Of a stretch of DNA of 64,000 nucleotides, positions 1-11,579 are shown piece by piece. Every line of letters starts with the position of its first letter. Position 1 is the first letter of the stretch. Position numbers and translations under genes: made by a program. The notes under the pieces are model-generated. The model was not told where the DNA came from, ran no database searches, and saw only the letters and a program-made list of their open reading frames with translations. The DNA is from Dromiciops gliroides (Eukaryota > Chordata > Mammalia > Microbiotheria > Microbiotheriidae). The stretch spans positions 154,722,562 through 154,786,561 of the forward strand of contig NC_057862.1 of the NCBI RefSeq assembly GCF_019393635.1. Reading direction: 5' to 3'.

Positions 1-1373
1 GGGATTTTTTCTTAGGAAGTTCATTAATGGCTTGTTCAATTTCTTTTTCTAATATGGGTTTATTTAAGGATGTTTTTTCCTCTTCAGTTGACCTGGGCAG
101 TTTGTATTTTTGTAAATATTCATCCATTTCATTTAGATTGTCAAATTTATTGGCATACAGTTGGGCAAAATAATTCCTAATTATTGCTTTAATTTCCACT
201 TCATTGGTGGTAACATCACCCTTTTCATTTTTGATACTGGTAATTTGGTTTTCTTCTTTCTTTTTTTTTAATCAAATTAACCAATATTTTATTGGTTTTT
301 TCATAAAACCAGCTCTTAGTTTTATTGATTAATTCTATAGTTTTTTTGCTTTCAATCTTATTAATTTCTCCTTTGATTTTCAGGATCTCTAATTTAGTAT
401 CTAATTGGGGATTTCTAATTTGTTCTTTTTCTAGTTTTTTAAGTTGCATGCCCAATTCATTAATCTCCTCTTTCTCTTTGTTATTCATGTAAGCGTTTAG
501 AGCTATAAATTTTCCCCTAAGCACTGCTTTGGCTGCATCCCATAGATTTTGGTATGTTTGTTGTCTCATTATTGTCATTCTCTTGGATATAGTTATTGAT
601 TGTTTCTATGATTTCTTGTTTGACCCATTCATTCTTTAGAATGAAATTATTTATTTTCCAATTGATTTTCATTCTACTTTTCCATGGCTCTTTCTTACAT
701 GTAATTTTTATTGCATCATGATTTGAAAAGGATGCATTTACTATTTCTGCCTTTCTACATTTGACTATGATGTTTTTATGCCCTAATACATGGTCAATTT
801 TTGAAAATGTGCCATGTACTGCTGAGAAAAAGGTATATTCCTTTCTATCCCCATTCAATTTTCTCCAGACATCTATCATGTCTAACTTTTCTAGTAATCT
901 ATTCACCTCTATCACTTCTTTCTTATTTCTTTTTCGGCTAGATTTATCTAATTCTAAGAGGGGGAGATTCAGATTCCCCCACTAGTATAGTATTACTGTC
1001 TAATTCCTCTTGTAACTCATTTAACTTCTCCTCTAAGAATTTGGATGCTATACCACTTGGCGCATACATATTTAATATTGATATTACTTCATTATCTATA
1101 GTACCTTTTAGCAAGATGTAGTTTCTTTCCTTATCTCTTTTAATGAGATCTATTTTTGCCTGTGCTTTGTCTGAGATAAGGATTGCTACCCCTGCTTTTT
1201 TTTACTTTAGCTGAAGCATAACATATTCTGCTCCAGCCTTTTACCTTTAGTCTGTGTGTCTCTCTCTGCTTCAAATGTGTTTCTTGTAAACAGCATATTG
1301 TAGGATTCTGGTTTTTAATCCACTCTGCAATTCGCTTCCGTTTTATAGCAGAGTTCATCCCATTCACATTCAC
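1..1373 (-). pseudogene. L1 ORF2 5' part (endonuclease domain), broken
   Basis: Minus-strand frames read the start of a LINE-1 ORF2 protein. The N-terminal frame (1140-1373) starts MNVNGMNSAIKRKRIAEWI and has the CCLQETHL motif of the apurinic-type endonuclease. A second frame (517-915) has TFFSAVHGTFSKIDHVLGHK, the SxxDHVL-type catalytic end. A third (225-578) has the LWDAAKAVLRGKFIA block and a lysine-rich coiled segment between endonuclease and reverse transcriptase. The three segments lie in different frames, so the gene is frameshifted more than once; one break falls in the T run near 1196-1204. The reverse transcriptase part would lie to the left, outside the window. Non-functional fossil. 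Confidence 0.85.
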
Positions 1374-2210
1374 AGTTATTATTACTGTCTATTCCCCTCC
1401 ATTCTATTTACCCCCTTTGTACTTTTTCCCCCTTCTTTCCCCCTATTCCTCCTCACTGACATTTTGCTTCTTTAACCCTGTCTTCCTCAATCTTCCCTCC
1501 CTTTTTATCAACCCCTCCTTTTTCTTTACTGTTTTCTTCTTTGCTTTTGTCCTCCCTTCTATCAGTCCCCCCCTTTCCCTTCCCCTTTTACTTCCCTAAA
1601 GAATGAGCCAAGTTTCTTTATCCCAATGAACATATATGTTATTCCCTCTTTGAATCAAATCTATTGAGAGTAGGGTTGAAACAATGTTCACCCCTCCTTT
1701 CTTTCCCTCTATCGTAATAGGGTTTTTTTCACCTCTTCATATGATATAATTCACCCCATTTAACTTCGCTTTTCCTCTCCTCCCCATAGACTCCCTTTTT
1801 AACCCCTTAATTTTCTTTGTATCATCACATCAAAGACAATTTATATTTATACCCTCTGTGTAAAGTCCTTCTCTCTGCCCGAATACATTTATAGTTCTTA
1901 AGAGTTATGAGTATTATCTTCCTGGGAAGGGATGTAAACAGTTTAACCTAATTGAGTAACTTTTTTCCCTCTGTTTACCTTTTAAACTTCTCTTGAGTTT
2001 TGTATGTTAAGATTGAATTTTCTATTCAGTTCTGGTCTTTTTATCAGGAAACATTGAAAGTCCCCAATGTCATTGAATGTCCATCTTTTCCCCTGAAAGA
2101 GAATGAACATTTTTGCTGGGTAATAGATTCTTGGCTGCAATCCAAGCTCTTTGCAGGTTCTGTAGTTTCAGAATATGTCCAGAGGCTTGATTTAATGTTC
2201 TTTTTGAGGG
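1374..2210 (-). mobile_element. Region upstream of L1 ORF2, probably same element
   Basis: Immediately upstream of the ORF2 start on the minus strand lies ~840 bp, purine-rich on that strand, without any ORF1-like frame. Its right part (2030-2210) resembles sequence I recall as dispersed next to marsupial L1s. It is assigned to the L1 by adjacency; a separate repeat is possible. Confidence 0.45.
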
Positions 2211-3120
2211 AACAGAAGGAGAGCTCAGGTTGATCCCTCTCCACCATCTTAAGTATAAAGATTCTAAGTCTAGCACTGTCTCTGGCCCCCAGAGTCCAGA
2301 AGCAGTTGTATCTCTGACTTGTATACCACTCTTTGTGTAGTTCATAGTATTACATAGTTCATAGCCCATCATACCATAGAATGTTCCTGAAATCTTTGAT
2401 GCTGAAAAAGTGTTGAAGAGTAAAATATACCAGACTTATTTTTGTAAAAGAATTTCTGCCCAGTACAAGTTGAAAACATTGTCCCTCTTAATTGATTTAA
2501 TTATTTTTTCCTCTACTCCTAGATGTTTTGATCTGGTCTTTGAGACATCTGACACCTTCTCTAAGATTTCAGTTAGTTAACTATGCTAAGAGAGCCATAA
2601 GTCTACATGTATTATTAGGAGGAAAGCTTGCTCAGTAGGCCCATTGGGCAGCTGCCTGAGTAATAGAATTTCAGGAGCCCCCAGGACCCCAGACTCTAAA
2701 AATACCTTCCACACCTGTTCCCTATGGCCTGAATTCCCTCAATGAAGGGTACTTCATTCCTCTGGCTAAAGGATTTGTTCCCTATTAAAGTGCAAATGGT
2801 GGTTAACACATTAAACCAATGTTGGTCATTTACACTTCAGTGTGAATGAGTTGATAAAATACTTTCCCTGAGTTTAGGTTTCTATCCAGGAGATTAGAAA
2901 GAGATTTAATAGACCACTCAACCAATACCAGGGGGGAGCTATGCAAGGAGACCTGAGGAGTAGAGGAAAAGGAATACAGAAAGAAGAGTGGGGGACAGGC
3001 AGGGGAAAATAACTTTGTCAATGTCACCATTATGCCCAAGACTGATCCCAATTGAGATTTACCTAGGTTTGTTTTCAATTGCTTGCTAACTCTTGTATGC
3101 ATCTGTAACTTTTTGTGGGG
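2211..3120. other. No recognised feature
   Basis: About 900 bp with no gene or confident repeat. It is AT-rich, without splice-bounded frames longer than chance. Confidence 0.5.
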
Positions 3121-3123
3121 TAT

Positions 3124-3130
3124 GGTGTGT

Positions 3131-3191
<61 letters not shown>
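3124..3191. repeat. (GT)n microsatellite
   Basis: About 34 GT units with one A interruption near the left end, followed by a G-rich stretch. Confidence 0.97.
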
Positions 3192-3224
3192 GGGGGGAAG
3201 AGGGAGGAGGGTGTAATTTAGAGG

Positions 3225-3445
3225 CAAATCAAGGGCTAAGACCTGGAGTCAGAAAGACCTGAGTTCAAAATGGGCCTTAGACTCTTACCAACTGTGTAAA
3301 CCTTGGCAAATCACTTAACCTGTCTGCCTCAGTTTCCCCATCACTTAAGTGGGAATAATAACAATACCTACCTCCCAGGGTTGGTGTGAGGATCAAATGA
3401 GGTAATATTTGTAAAGCACTTTGCAAACCTTAAAGCTACATCAAT
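3225..3445 (+). mobile_element. MIR-like SINE with 3' extension
   Basis: Head with AGACCTGAGTTCAAA (box B), core ending CAAATCACTTAACC, then GTTTCCCCATC and the GTGAGGATCAAATGAGGTAA 3' half. Near full length. Confidence 0.85.
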
Positions 3446-3756
3446 TTTACTTGTACAAAATCTTTTTAATTTAATGTAAATGAAATTATACATTTTATAC
3501 CTAAACTGCTTTCTATCTCTTGTTTATCCATAAATCATTCACCTATTCATAAATATGATAAATCTGATCGTGATGGAGTATTATAATGCTATAAGAAATG
3601 ATGAGCTCATTGATTTTAGAAAAAAAACAATATGGATAGACTTGCACAAAATAATGAAGACAGAAATGAGCAGAACTAGGAGATCATTGTATACAGTAAC
3701 AGCAATATTGTTTTAAGAACAACTTTGAGAGGCTATGTCATTTTTAACTATTATAA

Positions 3757-4175
3757 TGTTAACCTGAAAATTAATGACACAATCAATATGGGAGAAAATA
3801 AGGTATTTAATGGGGTAGAGGAGCTATCACTCAGAGTATTGCAAAGCAAGAATGCTAGGAATACTCAAAGATGGGAATTGAGGACCGGGTTTATATGGGG
3901 TAACAGAACAAAGGGAACTCTGAGACTACCCTAGCTACAACTCTACTAACCCTAAATAGAAACTACTTAATGTAAATGGACCCTTTTGCATGATAACCTA
4001 AAGTCTAGGGAGTAAGGTGGGGAATCTTTGGGACAGGATAGTTTTTGGGGGGAAGATCCATAAGTCAATCAAGAGTCTGGAATTGACAAAGATTGGTCAG
4101 CCCCAGGCAATTCATTGGCCTTGGAATGGAGAGTAGGTGGGGATCAGTCAGTTCTCCATAAATTTGTGGTTATCA
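3757..4175 (-). mobile_element. Putative solo LTR inside L1
   Basis: A 419-bp block interrupts the L1 3' end at a point where the L1 reads continuously across it. Its ends are TGTTAACC and GGTTATCA, that is an imperfect inverted terminal repeat beginning TG and ending CA, as in LTRs. The bases flanking it (ATAA/ATAG) could be a 4-bp duplication with one change. The polyadenylation signal is not clear, so strand is tentative. Confidence 0.5.
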
Positions 4176-4440
4176 ATAGATACCCAAATTACCCACAAAG
4201 GACATCTGAAGGAAAACACTATCTGCATTCAGAGAAAGGATGGATAAATAGAATAAATAGAAGTTATATATAGAATGATTTTACACAGATAGATATTTGT
4301 CTAATGATAGCCATCTCTAGGGCAGGAGGGTGGGGATGGGGGGAAAGAAAGAAAAAAGAAAATTACATGATAACTTTATTTTATATTTTAAATGAATAGC
4401 AAGTTGTACATAATAGACTTGCGGTTTCATGTACAGCCAT

Positions 4441-4600
4441 GTTTTCTTTTGGGGGGAAGGAGGGGCAGGGCAATGAGGGTAAAGTGACTTGCCCAGGGTC
4501 CCACAGCTAGTAAGTGTCAAGTGTATGAGGCCAGACTTGAACTCAGGTCCTCCTGAATCCAGGGCCACTGCTTTATCCACTGCTCTACCTAGCTGCCCCC
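4441..4600 (-). mobile_element. Short CORE-SINE (WSINE1-like)
   Basis: Reads TGACTTGCCCAGGGTC ... GCTGCCCC. It is flanked by the 9-bp duplication TACAGCCAT at 4432-4440 and 4601-4609 and is nested in the L1. Confidence 0.92.
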
Positions 4601-4734
4601 TACAGCCATCTTTTTAAAAAATTCTTTTATGTTATAGAAATGCTTGTTTTATTTCATAAATTAAAAATAAAATTTAAAATTTAAAAACACATTAAAACTC
4701 TTTTTATAAATGCTAACCAGTAGTCTCTGTTAAA

Positions 4735-5150
4735 TAGGAAAACAGCACCATACAGTGAAAAAGAGCATTGACTTGAGATTTAAAGGATCTTCATCCAAAA
4801 TTCACCGCTACTTGCTAACCACATGACCTTAAAAAAAAAATGACAAGCTCCCTGGGCCTCAATTTCCTCATCTATAAAAAAAATGAAAAGGTTGAACTAT
4901 ATCATTCCTGAAGTCTCTTTTAGATCCTAGATCTAGGATCCTAATGTGCATGTTACTTGTTACTATAACATGAAACTAACACATTTTGCTTTTTAAATCA
5001 GTTGTACATAGCTGGCAGATCATCAATTTAGAGCTGGAAGGGACCTTAGACGCTATTTGGTCTAGGAATGATGATTGACGATGACAGTGATGACGACAAC
5101 TAGCATTTATGTGGCACCTTAAGGTTTGCATAGCTTGTTGCAAATATCTC
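4735..5150 (+). mobile_element. Old MIR-like SINE fragments
   Basis: 4735-4945 is a THER1/MIR-like copy (CTCAATTTCCTCATCTATAA, then GTCTCTTTTAGATCC). 5010-5065 is a second fragment (AGAGCTGGAAGGGACCTTAGA). 5095-5150 is a third (TAGCATTTATGTGGCACCTTAAGG). Confidence 0.65.
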
Positions 5151-5229
5151 AAGTGCTTTCTACATGAGGTCTTCCCTGATATGTCCAGCTGCTAGTGTCC
5201 TCTGTCCTTGTACTATCTTGCATTCATAT

Positions 5230-5458
5230 TTGTTCTTCTTTAGTTTTAGTCATGTCTGACTCATTGGGACCCCGTTTGGGTTTTGGGTTTGGGGGGGGGT
5301 TGGCAAAGATACTAGAGTGGTTTATCATTTTCTTCTCCAACAGATGAAGAAACTGAGGCAAACATGCTTAAGTGACTTAAGGACATATTTGAATTCATGA
5401 AAGTGAGTTTTCCTGATTCTAAGACCAATGCTTTCTCCACTGTACCACCCAGCTACCC
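5230..5458 (-). mobile_element. Long CORE-SINE (MAR1-like)
   Basis: Contains GGCAAAGATACTAGAGTGG, GAAGAAACTGAGGCAAACA and the degraded head CCACCCAGCTACCCC. A G run replaces part of the usual ACCCCATTTGGGG segment. Confidence 0.88.
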
Positions 5459-6254
5459 CTAGTAATATAGAACTGGTGCTGAATTCAGGAAGTCTGGGGC
5501 ATGCTTCTCCTCTCTCTCTAAAGGGGTCTGTAACTTGGGACCCATATGTGTGGACCAGGTTCAAATCTTGGGGGAGCCTGGTCCCTAAAGTGAGTTTTCT
5601 CAAATGCTCTGGCTCTTAATGCTCCTACCTTAGAACTTACTTAAGGTTTAGGATTATCTTATCTCTCGTATTTCCTTAAAAAGGGAGTAGAAAGCTATTC
5701 AGTATACAGTGTAGTTGAGATGCAGGACAGCTATTTATTTCCTCCATACTGATCCAAAAAAACAAAAACTCAAACTCACAAATATATGTTGAAAAAGTTT
5801 TACATATGAAAGTTACTTTTGATACTCTTCTAAAGGTTGATACTTAAACACTAAAATAAGAAATATTTTAAAAATCTGCTTGAATAAACAAGCTCCTTTC
5901 ATCTGGGCACCATTCACATTGCTTCCTTTAGTTAGAATTTGACAAGTCAGGTTAAGGGTTAAGCTCTGTCTCCTGTTGGCCCTTGTCTTATCAAAGAAAC
6001 ATTGGGGTAGGGGCCGGGGAACTACTCTTGAAGTACGCTAGCCCTGACTGAGAAACGCAGAAACTCCCAGATTCCTGAGACCACTCCCCAAAAGTCCATC
6101 TCTCAGTGATCACTGTTTGGTCACCTATGCTCAGAAAAGAAACACAAAGCAGAAAAGTCAGCCAGGGTGCCAAGGCCCCAGATTAGGCTTGCCTAGGCAT
6201 CCTTAGTATTTGAAGTTTCCATAATTGCTAGAAGTGAGGGAGAACCAATGCAAT
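5459..6254. other. Mostly unique sequence
   Basis: No gene found. The 60-residue frame at 5991-6173 has no homology that I recognise. Confidence 0.5.
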
Positions 6255-6362
6255 TAGCATTTTTTAGGTGGCTACAATGTGCCAGGCAGAGGCATTGTGC
6301 TGAGTCCTGGGGATACAATTAATAAAAAGAAAGTCCCTGCCCTCAAGGAGTTTACAATCTAA
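6255..6362 (+). mobile_element. Ancient dispersed repeat
   Basis: Reads AATGTGCCAGGCAGAGGCAT, then GGGGATACAATT and CCCTCAAGGAGTTTACAAT, a dispersed mammalian motif that recurs at 40895 and 54565. Confidence 0.55.
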
Positions 6363-6587
6363 GAAGGGAAGACAACACACAAAAGAAAGCAGGAAGGGGA
6401 TTGGGAGGGTATCTGATGGGTAGCATCTTGTTCTTTGAAGTTGAAAGGAGGCAGAGCAGCAGATGAAAAGTAGAGTGAGTTGAATCCAGTTCCCATAAAG
6501 GAAGGCATTGGGAGCAGTTAGGGGAGAGGAGACTGAGGGAAGTAGCATCAATCAAGGCTTGAGTTAGCAGCATGGTGATAACTTTTG

Positions 6588-6808
6588 ATTGTTCTTGTTT
6601 TGTCATTTCAGTCATCTATAACTCTTCATGACACCATTTGGGATTTTCTTGGCAGAGATACTGGAGTGGTTTGCTACTTCCTGCTCCAGTTCACTTTACA
6701 GTTGAGGAAACTGAGGCAAACAGGGTTAAGTGACTTTCTCAGGGTCACCCAGCTAGTAAGTATCTCAGGCCCCATATTCTATGCACGATGGTACCACCTA
6801 GCTGCTTC
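6588..6808 (-). mobile_element. Long CORE-SINE (MAR1-like)
   Basis: GGCAGAGATACTGGAGTGG and GAGGAAACTGAGGCAAACAG are present; the distal head is decayed, ending CCACCTAGCTGC. Confidence 0.9.
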
Positions 6809-7519
6809 CAGTAAATTTAGAAATGATGAACTTTTATACTGGGAGAGGCATCTTGTTCTTTGGAGTTGAAACCAGACAGGGCAGTAGATGCAAAGTGAAG
6901 TGTCACCCAAAGTTTGTTGCATCATCCCAAAGGACCAGGTTTTTCAGTTAGCCCTCTAGCTGTGACCCAAGGTAGGGCAGACGGAGTTCTTTTTGCCCCC
7001 ATTACATATGTAGGTATTTCCCACTCTCTTAGAATATAAGTTCCTTGAATGCAAATACCCTCTTGCTTTTTTTGTGGCCTAAGAGATTAACACAGCATTT
7101 GGCACACAGAAGAGATTGATATGCAGTTGTTGACTGATAGAAAGAAGAGCAAGGAAAAAATAAGTTATGAGAAATAGGAAGGAGAGATCAATTTCACTTC
7201 ATTGGATTGGGGAAGGCTTCATAAACTAAGTGACACCAGAGTGGAACCTCTAAAAATAATGTCAACAATCAGAGGTGGGGCTCAGAGACTCTCTTCTCTA
7301 AACCTTGGGAAGTATAAGCAATCAAAATTTATATTCCTTTGGAGAGAGCACCCATACACAAGGGTGTGACTCCCCATGTGACAGAAGGAGAAGAGGAGGG
7401 GGAGGGAGCAAATAGTAACAGTGTCCAAATGGAACTGCCCAGTTGGGTCCTGAAGGGGTAGCTACTCCTCCTCACAGATTGTTATTTGTCCTTCATTCTT
7501 ATTTTTTAATTTTAATTTT
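6809..7519. other. Mostly unique sequence
   Basis: A possible L2 3' remnant lies at 7025-7130 (AAGTTCCTTGAATGCAAATA). No coding signal. Confidence 0.45.
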
Positions 7520-7521
7520 AA

Positions 7522-7671
7522 ATTTAATTTTTTTTGCAGGGCAATGAGGGTTAAGTGACTTGCCCAGGGTCACACAGCTAGTAAGTGTCAAGTGTCTGAG
7601 GCCAGATTTGAACTGAGGTCCTCCTGAATCCAGGGCTGGTGCTTTATCCACTGCACCACCTAGCTGCCCCT
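7522..7671 (-). mobile_element. Short CORE-SINE (WSINE1-like)
   Basis: Near-consensus body, T-rich tail on the left and CACCTAGCTGCCCC head on the right. Confidence 0.93.
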
Positions 7672-7880
7672 TGTCCTTCATTCTTGAAGAGGACCAATGA
7701 CATCAGAAGGATGATATCTTGACTTGCAAGTGAATTGATTTTAAAAGTGAAGCAGGGTTATGCAAAGTCATCAGCCTCACTCTTCTCCAGAGCCATTGGA
7801 GTCTAGTGACAAGGCATAGGTCAAGACGACTCCCCAAGGTCTAAGTAGCAGCAGAAGAAAAATCATTGCAATCCCAGCAT
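7672..7880 (-). mobile_element. Marsupial dispersed repeat, 3' module
   Basis: The reverse complement reads GAGTGAGGCTGATGACTTTG then GATGTCATTGGTCCTC and ends AAGGACAAG. The same module stands in plus orientation at 10475-10625, so this is a dispersed repeat. Its class is not known to me. Confidence 0.65.
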
Positions 7881-8884
7881 TCCCTGAGCTTGAGGATATG
7901 ATTAGCCACTGAATTAGAACTAGGGCCAATTTCCTTTGTGCCTTTTTGAGGGAAATTCTGGAGACCATAGGGAATTTCATCAGTCCCCATATGATATTAT
8001 TCACACAGAGATATAAATAGGTATGGATATGCATATGTATATAGATATGTACATAGGTACTGATATAGCTATTCTGTGGCCCAGCACTCCAAACTCTGGG
8101 TTCACAAAGACCTGGTCTGATCTTAGGGGCTACTCCTCAAATTACCCTTTTTGAAAACTGTATCTGTTTTCTGTGTTTATAGGCGCCTGTATTTTTCCAT
8201 GTTTTTTTGAATCTTCTGCATTTTCTTCAAGGCAAAATAACAGCTTTCTTTTATTACTTTGAGTGTTGTGCCCACATCAGTGGAAATCTAGACTCAAGCT
8301 ATACTTAAATAGTATTGGAAGACTATCCTGAAGCAAGATCCACATGGTGGTAATAAGCCAAAAGGAAAGAAATTGACCCTCTTGGGTCAGCTCTCAATAC
8401 CAAGCCTGGTCCGTGACAGTCTAGAGTCTTAGAGCAGGGAGAGCTAGGCCACATCTGACAAAAGATTCATAAGAGCTAATAAACAGATACAGAAAACACA
8501 CACACATGGCATTCAAATAACTCATTAACTCCTCTTGGTAGAAAACTTAATTTAGGGTTATTAGGACAATCCTTTTATATTCTGGTGAATTTGTGTGTTC
8601 CGAATTTCCTCCTTGACTTGTAGTATCACCCTATTTTTAAAGTGCACTTCCCATCCCCTTCTCTCCCCCTCCCCAAAAGGTAACTGTACTTTGAGGGTTA
8701 CTGAATGATGACTTCTTCCCATCAGATCTGTGTTGTTCCCTCTGATTTTAGTCCTAGCAGGAGCTAGGTAGGAAACCCTGTTCTTTGTACCAGGCTAAAT
8801 TATGTTCAGGAACTATTTGGGCTAACCTCTTCTTTCTTTTTATTGTTTTTGTTTTGTATTGTTGATTCTTTGTTATTGTTTTTG
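7881..8884. other. Unique or unassigned sequence
   Basis: About 1 kb with no feature that I can name; a short (TAG/GATA)-rich patch lies at 8010-8065. Confidence 0.45.
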
Positions 8885-9133
8885 TTAAGTCATTTTTCAG
8901 TCATGGACAGCTCTCTGTGACCTATTTGAGGTTTTCTCAGCAAAGATACTGGAGTGGTTTGCCCTTTCCTTTTCCAGCTCATTTTACAGATGAGGAACTG
9001 AGCTAAATAGGGTTAAGTGACTTGCCCAGGATCACACAGCTAGTTAAGTGTCTGAGGTCAGATTTGAACTCATGAAGTTGAGTCTTCCTGACTCCAGGCC
9101 TTGCACATAATCTGCTACACCACTCAGATGCCC
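8885..9133 (-). mobile_element. Long CORE-SINE (MAR1-like)
   Basis: Carries GCAAAGATACTGGAGTGG, GTTAAGTGACTTGCCCAGG and the variant insertion CTCATGAAGTTGAGTCTTCC near the head. Confidence 0.92.
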
Positions 9134-9212
9134 CTCTTTTTTCTTTAGAAGGTCCTAATCTCTGAACTCTTAACTTGAGAATTCTCAAATTTTGGGTCAC
9201 CCAGATGGCAAT

Positions 9213-9343
9213 TTTTTTTGAGGCAATCAGGGTTAAGTGACTTGCCCAGAGTTACACAGCTATTAAGTATCTAATGTCAAATTTGAACTCATATCCTCCT
9301 GACTCCAGGGTCAGTGCTCTCTACTTTGCCACCGAGGTACCCT
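9213..9343 (-). mobile_element. Short CORE-SINE (WSINE1-like), diverged
   Basis: Reads GGCAATCAGGGTTAAGTGAC ... CACCGAGGTACCC. It is flanked by ATGGCAA on both sides, a likely target duplication. Confidence 0.85.
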
Positions 9344-9984
9344 TCCATATGGCAAATCTTAAGGCTGATACTACTCAGGAAATCTCCTAAAAGCTAGAAT
9401 ACTAGATTCTGAGATCATGCTACCTGGAAAACCCAAACTCCTCTACAAAGGAGGTTGGAGTTCATGTTGTCCATGTTTCTCCTAGACCTAGTGGGCATGG
9501 ATATATCTTACTGTTATGTGCTTGTGCAGAAAATCTTTCTCTTGGACTGATCTAGATATAATTCCAGCTTCTCATCTCTGAGAATGCTTAGTTACTGTGG
9601 CAACTATGTAACTCCCACCTACACTGCCAGTTCCTAGGGTGAGAGGCTGTCCTTCTCCAAGGCTAGGTCTACTCTGCTGCCCATTATTTGTCTGAAGAAG
9701 AATCCAAAAGAAACAAACTGATCTGTAAGATTGTTTTTATATGCCATGGACAGGGTCAGTTCTTTTGACAAGAGTCCCTCCTCGTGAATCAGACAGAAAA
9801 GCACCTTGCACATAGCCTTGTTCTCAGTAAATTAATCAGAAGTTAACTGTGCCCTCTATATGAGGCATCAAAGTATACTACCAGGGAAGGTGTCCTTCTA
9901 ATGTTTCTAGATAGTGTGATCCTTATGTAGCATATAAATAGGTGATATAGTGAATAGACAACTGGATTTGGGGTGTATGTAGTG
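9344..9984. other. Unique or unassigned sequence
   Basis: No gene, RNA or repeat recognised in about 640 bp. Confidence 0.45.
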
Positions 9985-10625
9985 TTCAGGGAGGACTAGC
10001 ACTTCTGGTGTGAGGGTTGCTCATCCACCTTTGGTGTCTACCTGGCTCCAAGAAGCTATGGTGGTCACACCCTGGTAAACCATCTGAGCAGATGGGTGAA
10101 ACCAGGTTAAGGCTAACCAACAGGCCTCAAACTTGTCAGTAAGTTAAGGAGATATCTACCCCAAGCTTGTGAAAACGTCCCTTAGTAGAATGGATGGATG
10201 AAAATAATTTATTCCAATAACCATGAAGGTGGCTGAAGCAGGCTCTGTGGAGCACTTAGAGCTTGATCAAATATCAAAGACACCAAGGTGTCGATCCTTG
10301 CAACAAACCTGGAAAGAAGATGGTATTACACCCCCACCCCCGTTTTACAGATAAGGAAATTGAGAGTAAAAGAGATTAAGTGACTTGTCCAGGGTCACAT
10401 GGCCAGTAGGATTTGAACTGAGGTCTTCTTGACCCCAAGTTCCAGCTGCCTACTGGGCCATCGCCAATCATCCTGACTTTTGTTTTGCCACTGGACTTTG
10501 ATAACTCTGGAAGAGTGAGGCTGATGACTTTGTGTAACTCTGCCTCACTTAAATCCAATTAACACAGGAGTTAAGACATTACCCTATGATATCATTGGTC
10601 CTTTTTGGAAAAGAAGGACAAACAA
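9985..10625 (+). mobile_element. Long marsupial dispersed repeat with internal MIR-like block
   Basis: Left part 9985-10290 and right part 10451-10625 (GAGTGAGGCTGATGACTTTG ... AAGGACAAACAACACC) belong, as I recall, to one dispersed marsupial repeat. Between them (10293-10450) sits a minus MIR-like piece. The right module is shared with 7672-7880. Confidence 0.55.
10293..10450 (-). mobile_element. MIR-like block, near twin of 11658-11822
   Basis: Shares with the copy at 11658-11822 the non-consensus text GGAAAGAAGATGGTATTAC, and a deletion that leaves GGTCACATGGCCAGTAGG. Its left end starts in mid-SINE. Confidence 0.75.
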
Positions 10626-10632
10626 CACCTAA

Positions 10633-10860
10633 ATGGAGAGTTAGGAAGACCTGAGTTCAAATGTCACCTCAGATACTAGATTTGTGATTCTGGGCAAGTA
10701 AGTCACTTTACAAGTAAGTCTGTCTGCCTCAGTCTCCTCATATGTAACATGCAGATAATAAAAGCACTTATCTTCCAGGGTGGTTGTGAGGATAAAATGA
10801 GATAACATTTATATATTGTTTTGCAAATCTTAAAGGGCTATTTAAATGCTAGCTACTATA
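10633..10860 (+). mobile_element. MIR-like SINE with 3' extension
   Basis: AGGAAGACCTGAGTTCAAAT, a duplicated CAAGTAAGTC, GTTGTGAGGATAAAATGAGA and GCTATTTAAATGCTAGCT are all visible. Confidence 0.88.
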
Positions 10861-11213
10861 TAAATGTAGCTATTTGCATATGTAAACTCTGAGATAATCA
10901 TATCCCAATTTCCATTGATGAATCAAGTCCCCAGACCTAGTCTGTCTATATTTCTTCTGTAGTATTCTATAGGTAACCATGATGGGTCAGGGGTAATTGT
11001 CTAAATGCCTCTGGGTATCTGATTTCCTTCAAATTTATCAGTTGAGAATCATTTAGTCAACCAGCCTTAAGCAACTTTTAAAGAGGAATATTTACTAAGC
11101 TGAAATAATAAGAGCCAATGGTATAAAACATTCCCCTCACATGCCTAACACCCATGCTCCCACAAGTACACACATTGTCCAGGGGAAAGTGGGTCAAACC
11201 TAAAGAGCACAGC

Positions 11214-11335
11214 ACACATGGAGGACAGTGGATAGAGCACCAGCTCTGGAGTTATGAGGACCTGAGTTAAAATCTGACCTCAGACACTTACCAACTGTGT
11301 GACTTTGGACAATCCCAATTGCCTCCAAAAACAGA
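11214..11335 (+). mobile_element. Short CORE-SINE (WSINE1-like)
   Basis: GACAGTGGATAGAGCACCAG head, box B GAGTTAAAATCT; the CAAGTCACTTAACC step is deleted. Confidence 0.85.
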
Positions 11336-11579
11336 CAAACAAGAGCTCATGTGGCTAAGGCAGTTGATAGTCGCTAGAATTTCTTCACTCCAATTTGGGG
11401 GGGGGGCGGGGGCCTCAAGAAGTTCTCCTTATGCATCATGTAGACTCTTTTCTGATTTCCTTGTAGAGCTATGGATCCAGTCTGTCCTTGGCTTCCAATG
11501 CTGCAGACACTGCCACAAGTCAATCCACAGATGCCTCTTAGGAAATCTTTAGGAAGGTGGGAAATCCTATACTCTCTGG

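Larger units (their letters stand above)
3480..4680 (+). mobile_element. L1 3' region, split by LTR and SINE
   Basis: The block 3540-3720 is the marsupial L1 3' segment with ATGAGCAGAACTAGGAGA and CATTGTATACAGTAACAGCA. It resumes at 4176 with ACAAAGGACATCTGAAGG, runs through GATAGCCATCTCTAG and the T/A-rich segment to 4440, and ends after the nested SINE at about 4680 in A-rich sequence. The same 3' end is found inverted at 22280-22560. Confidence 0.75.
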
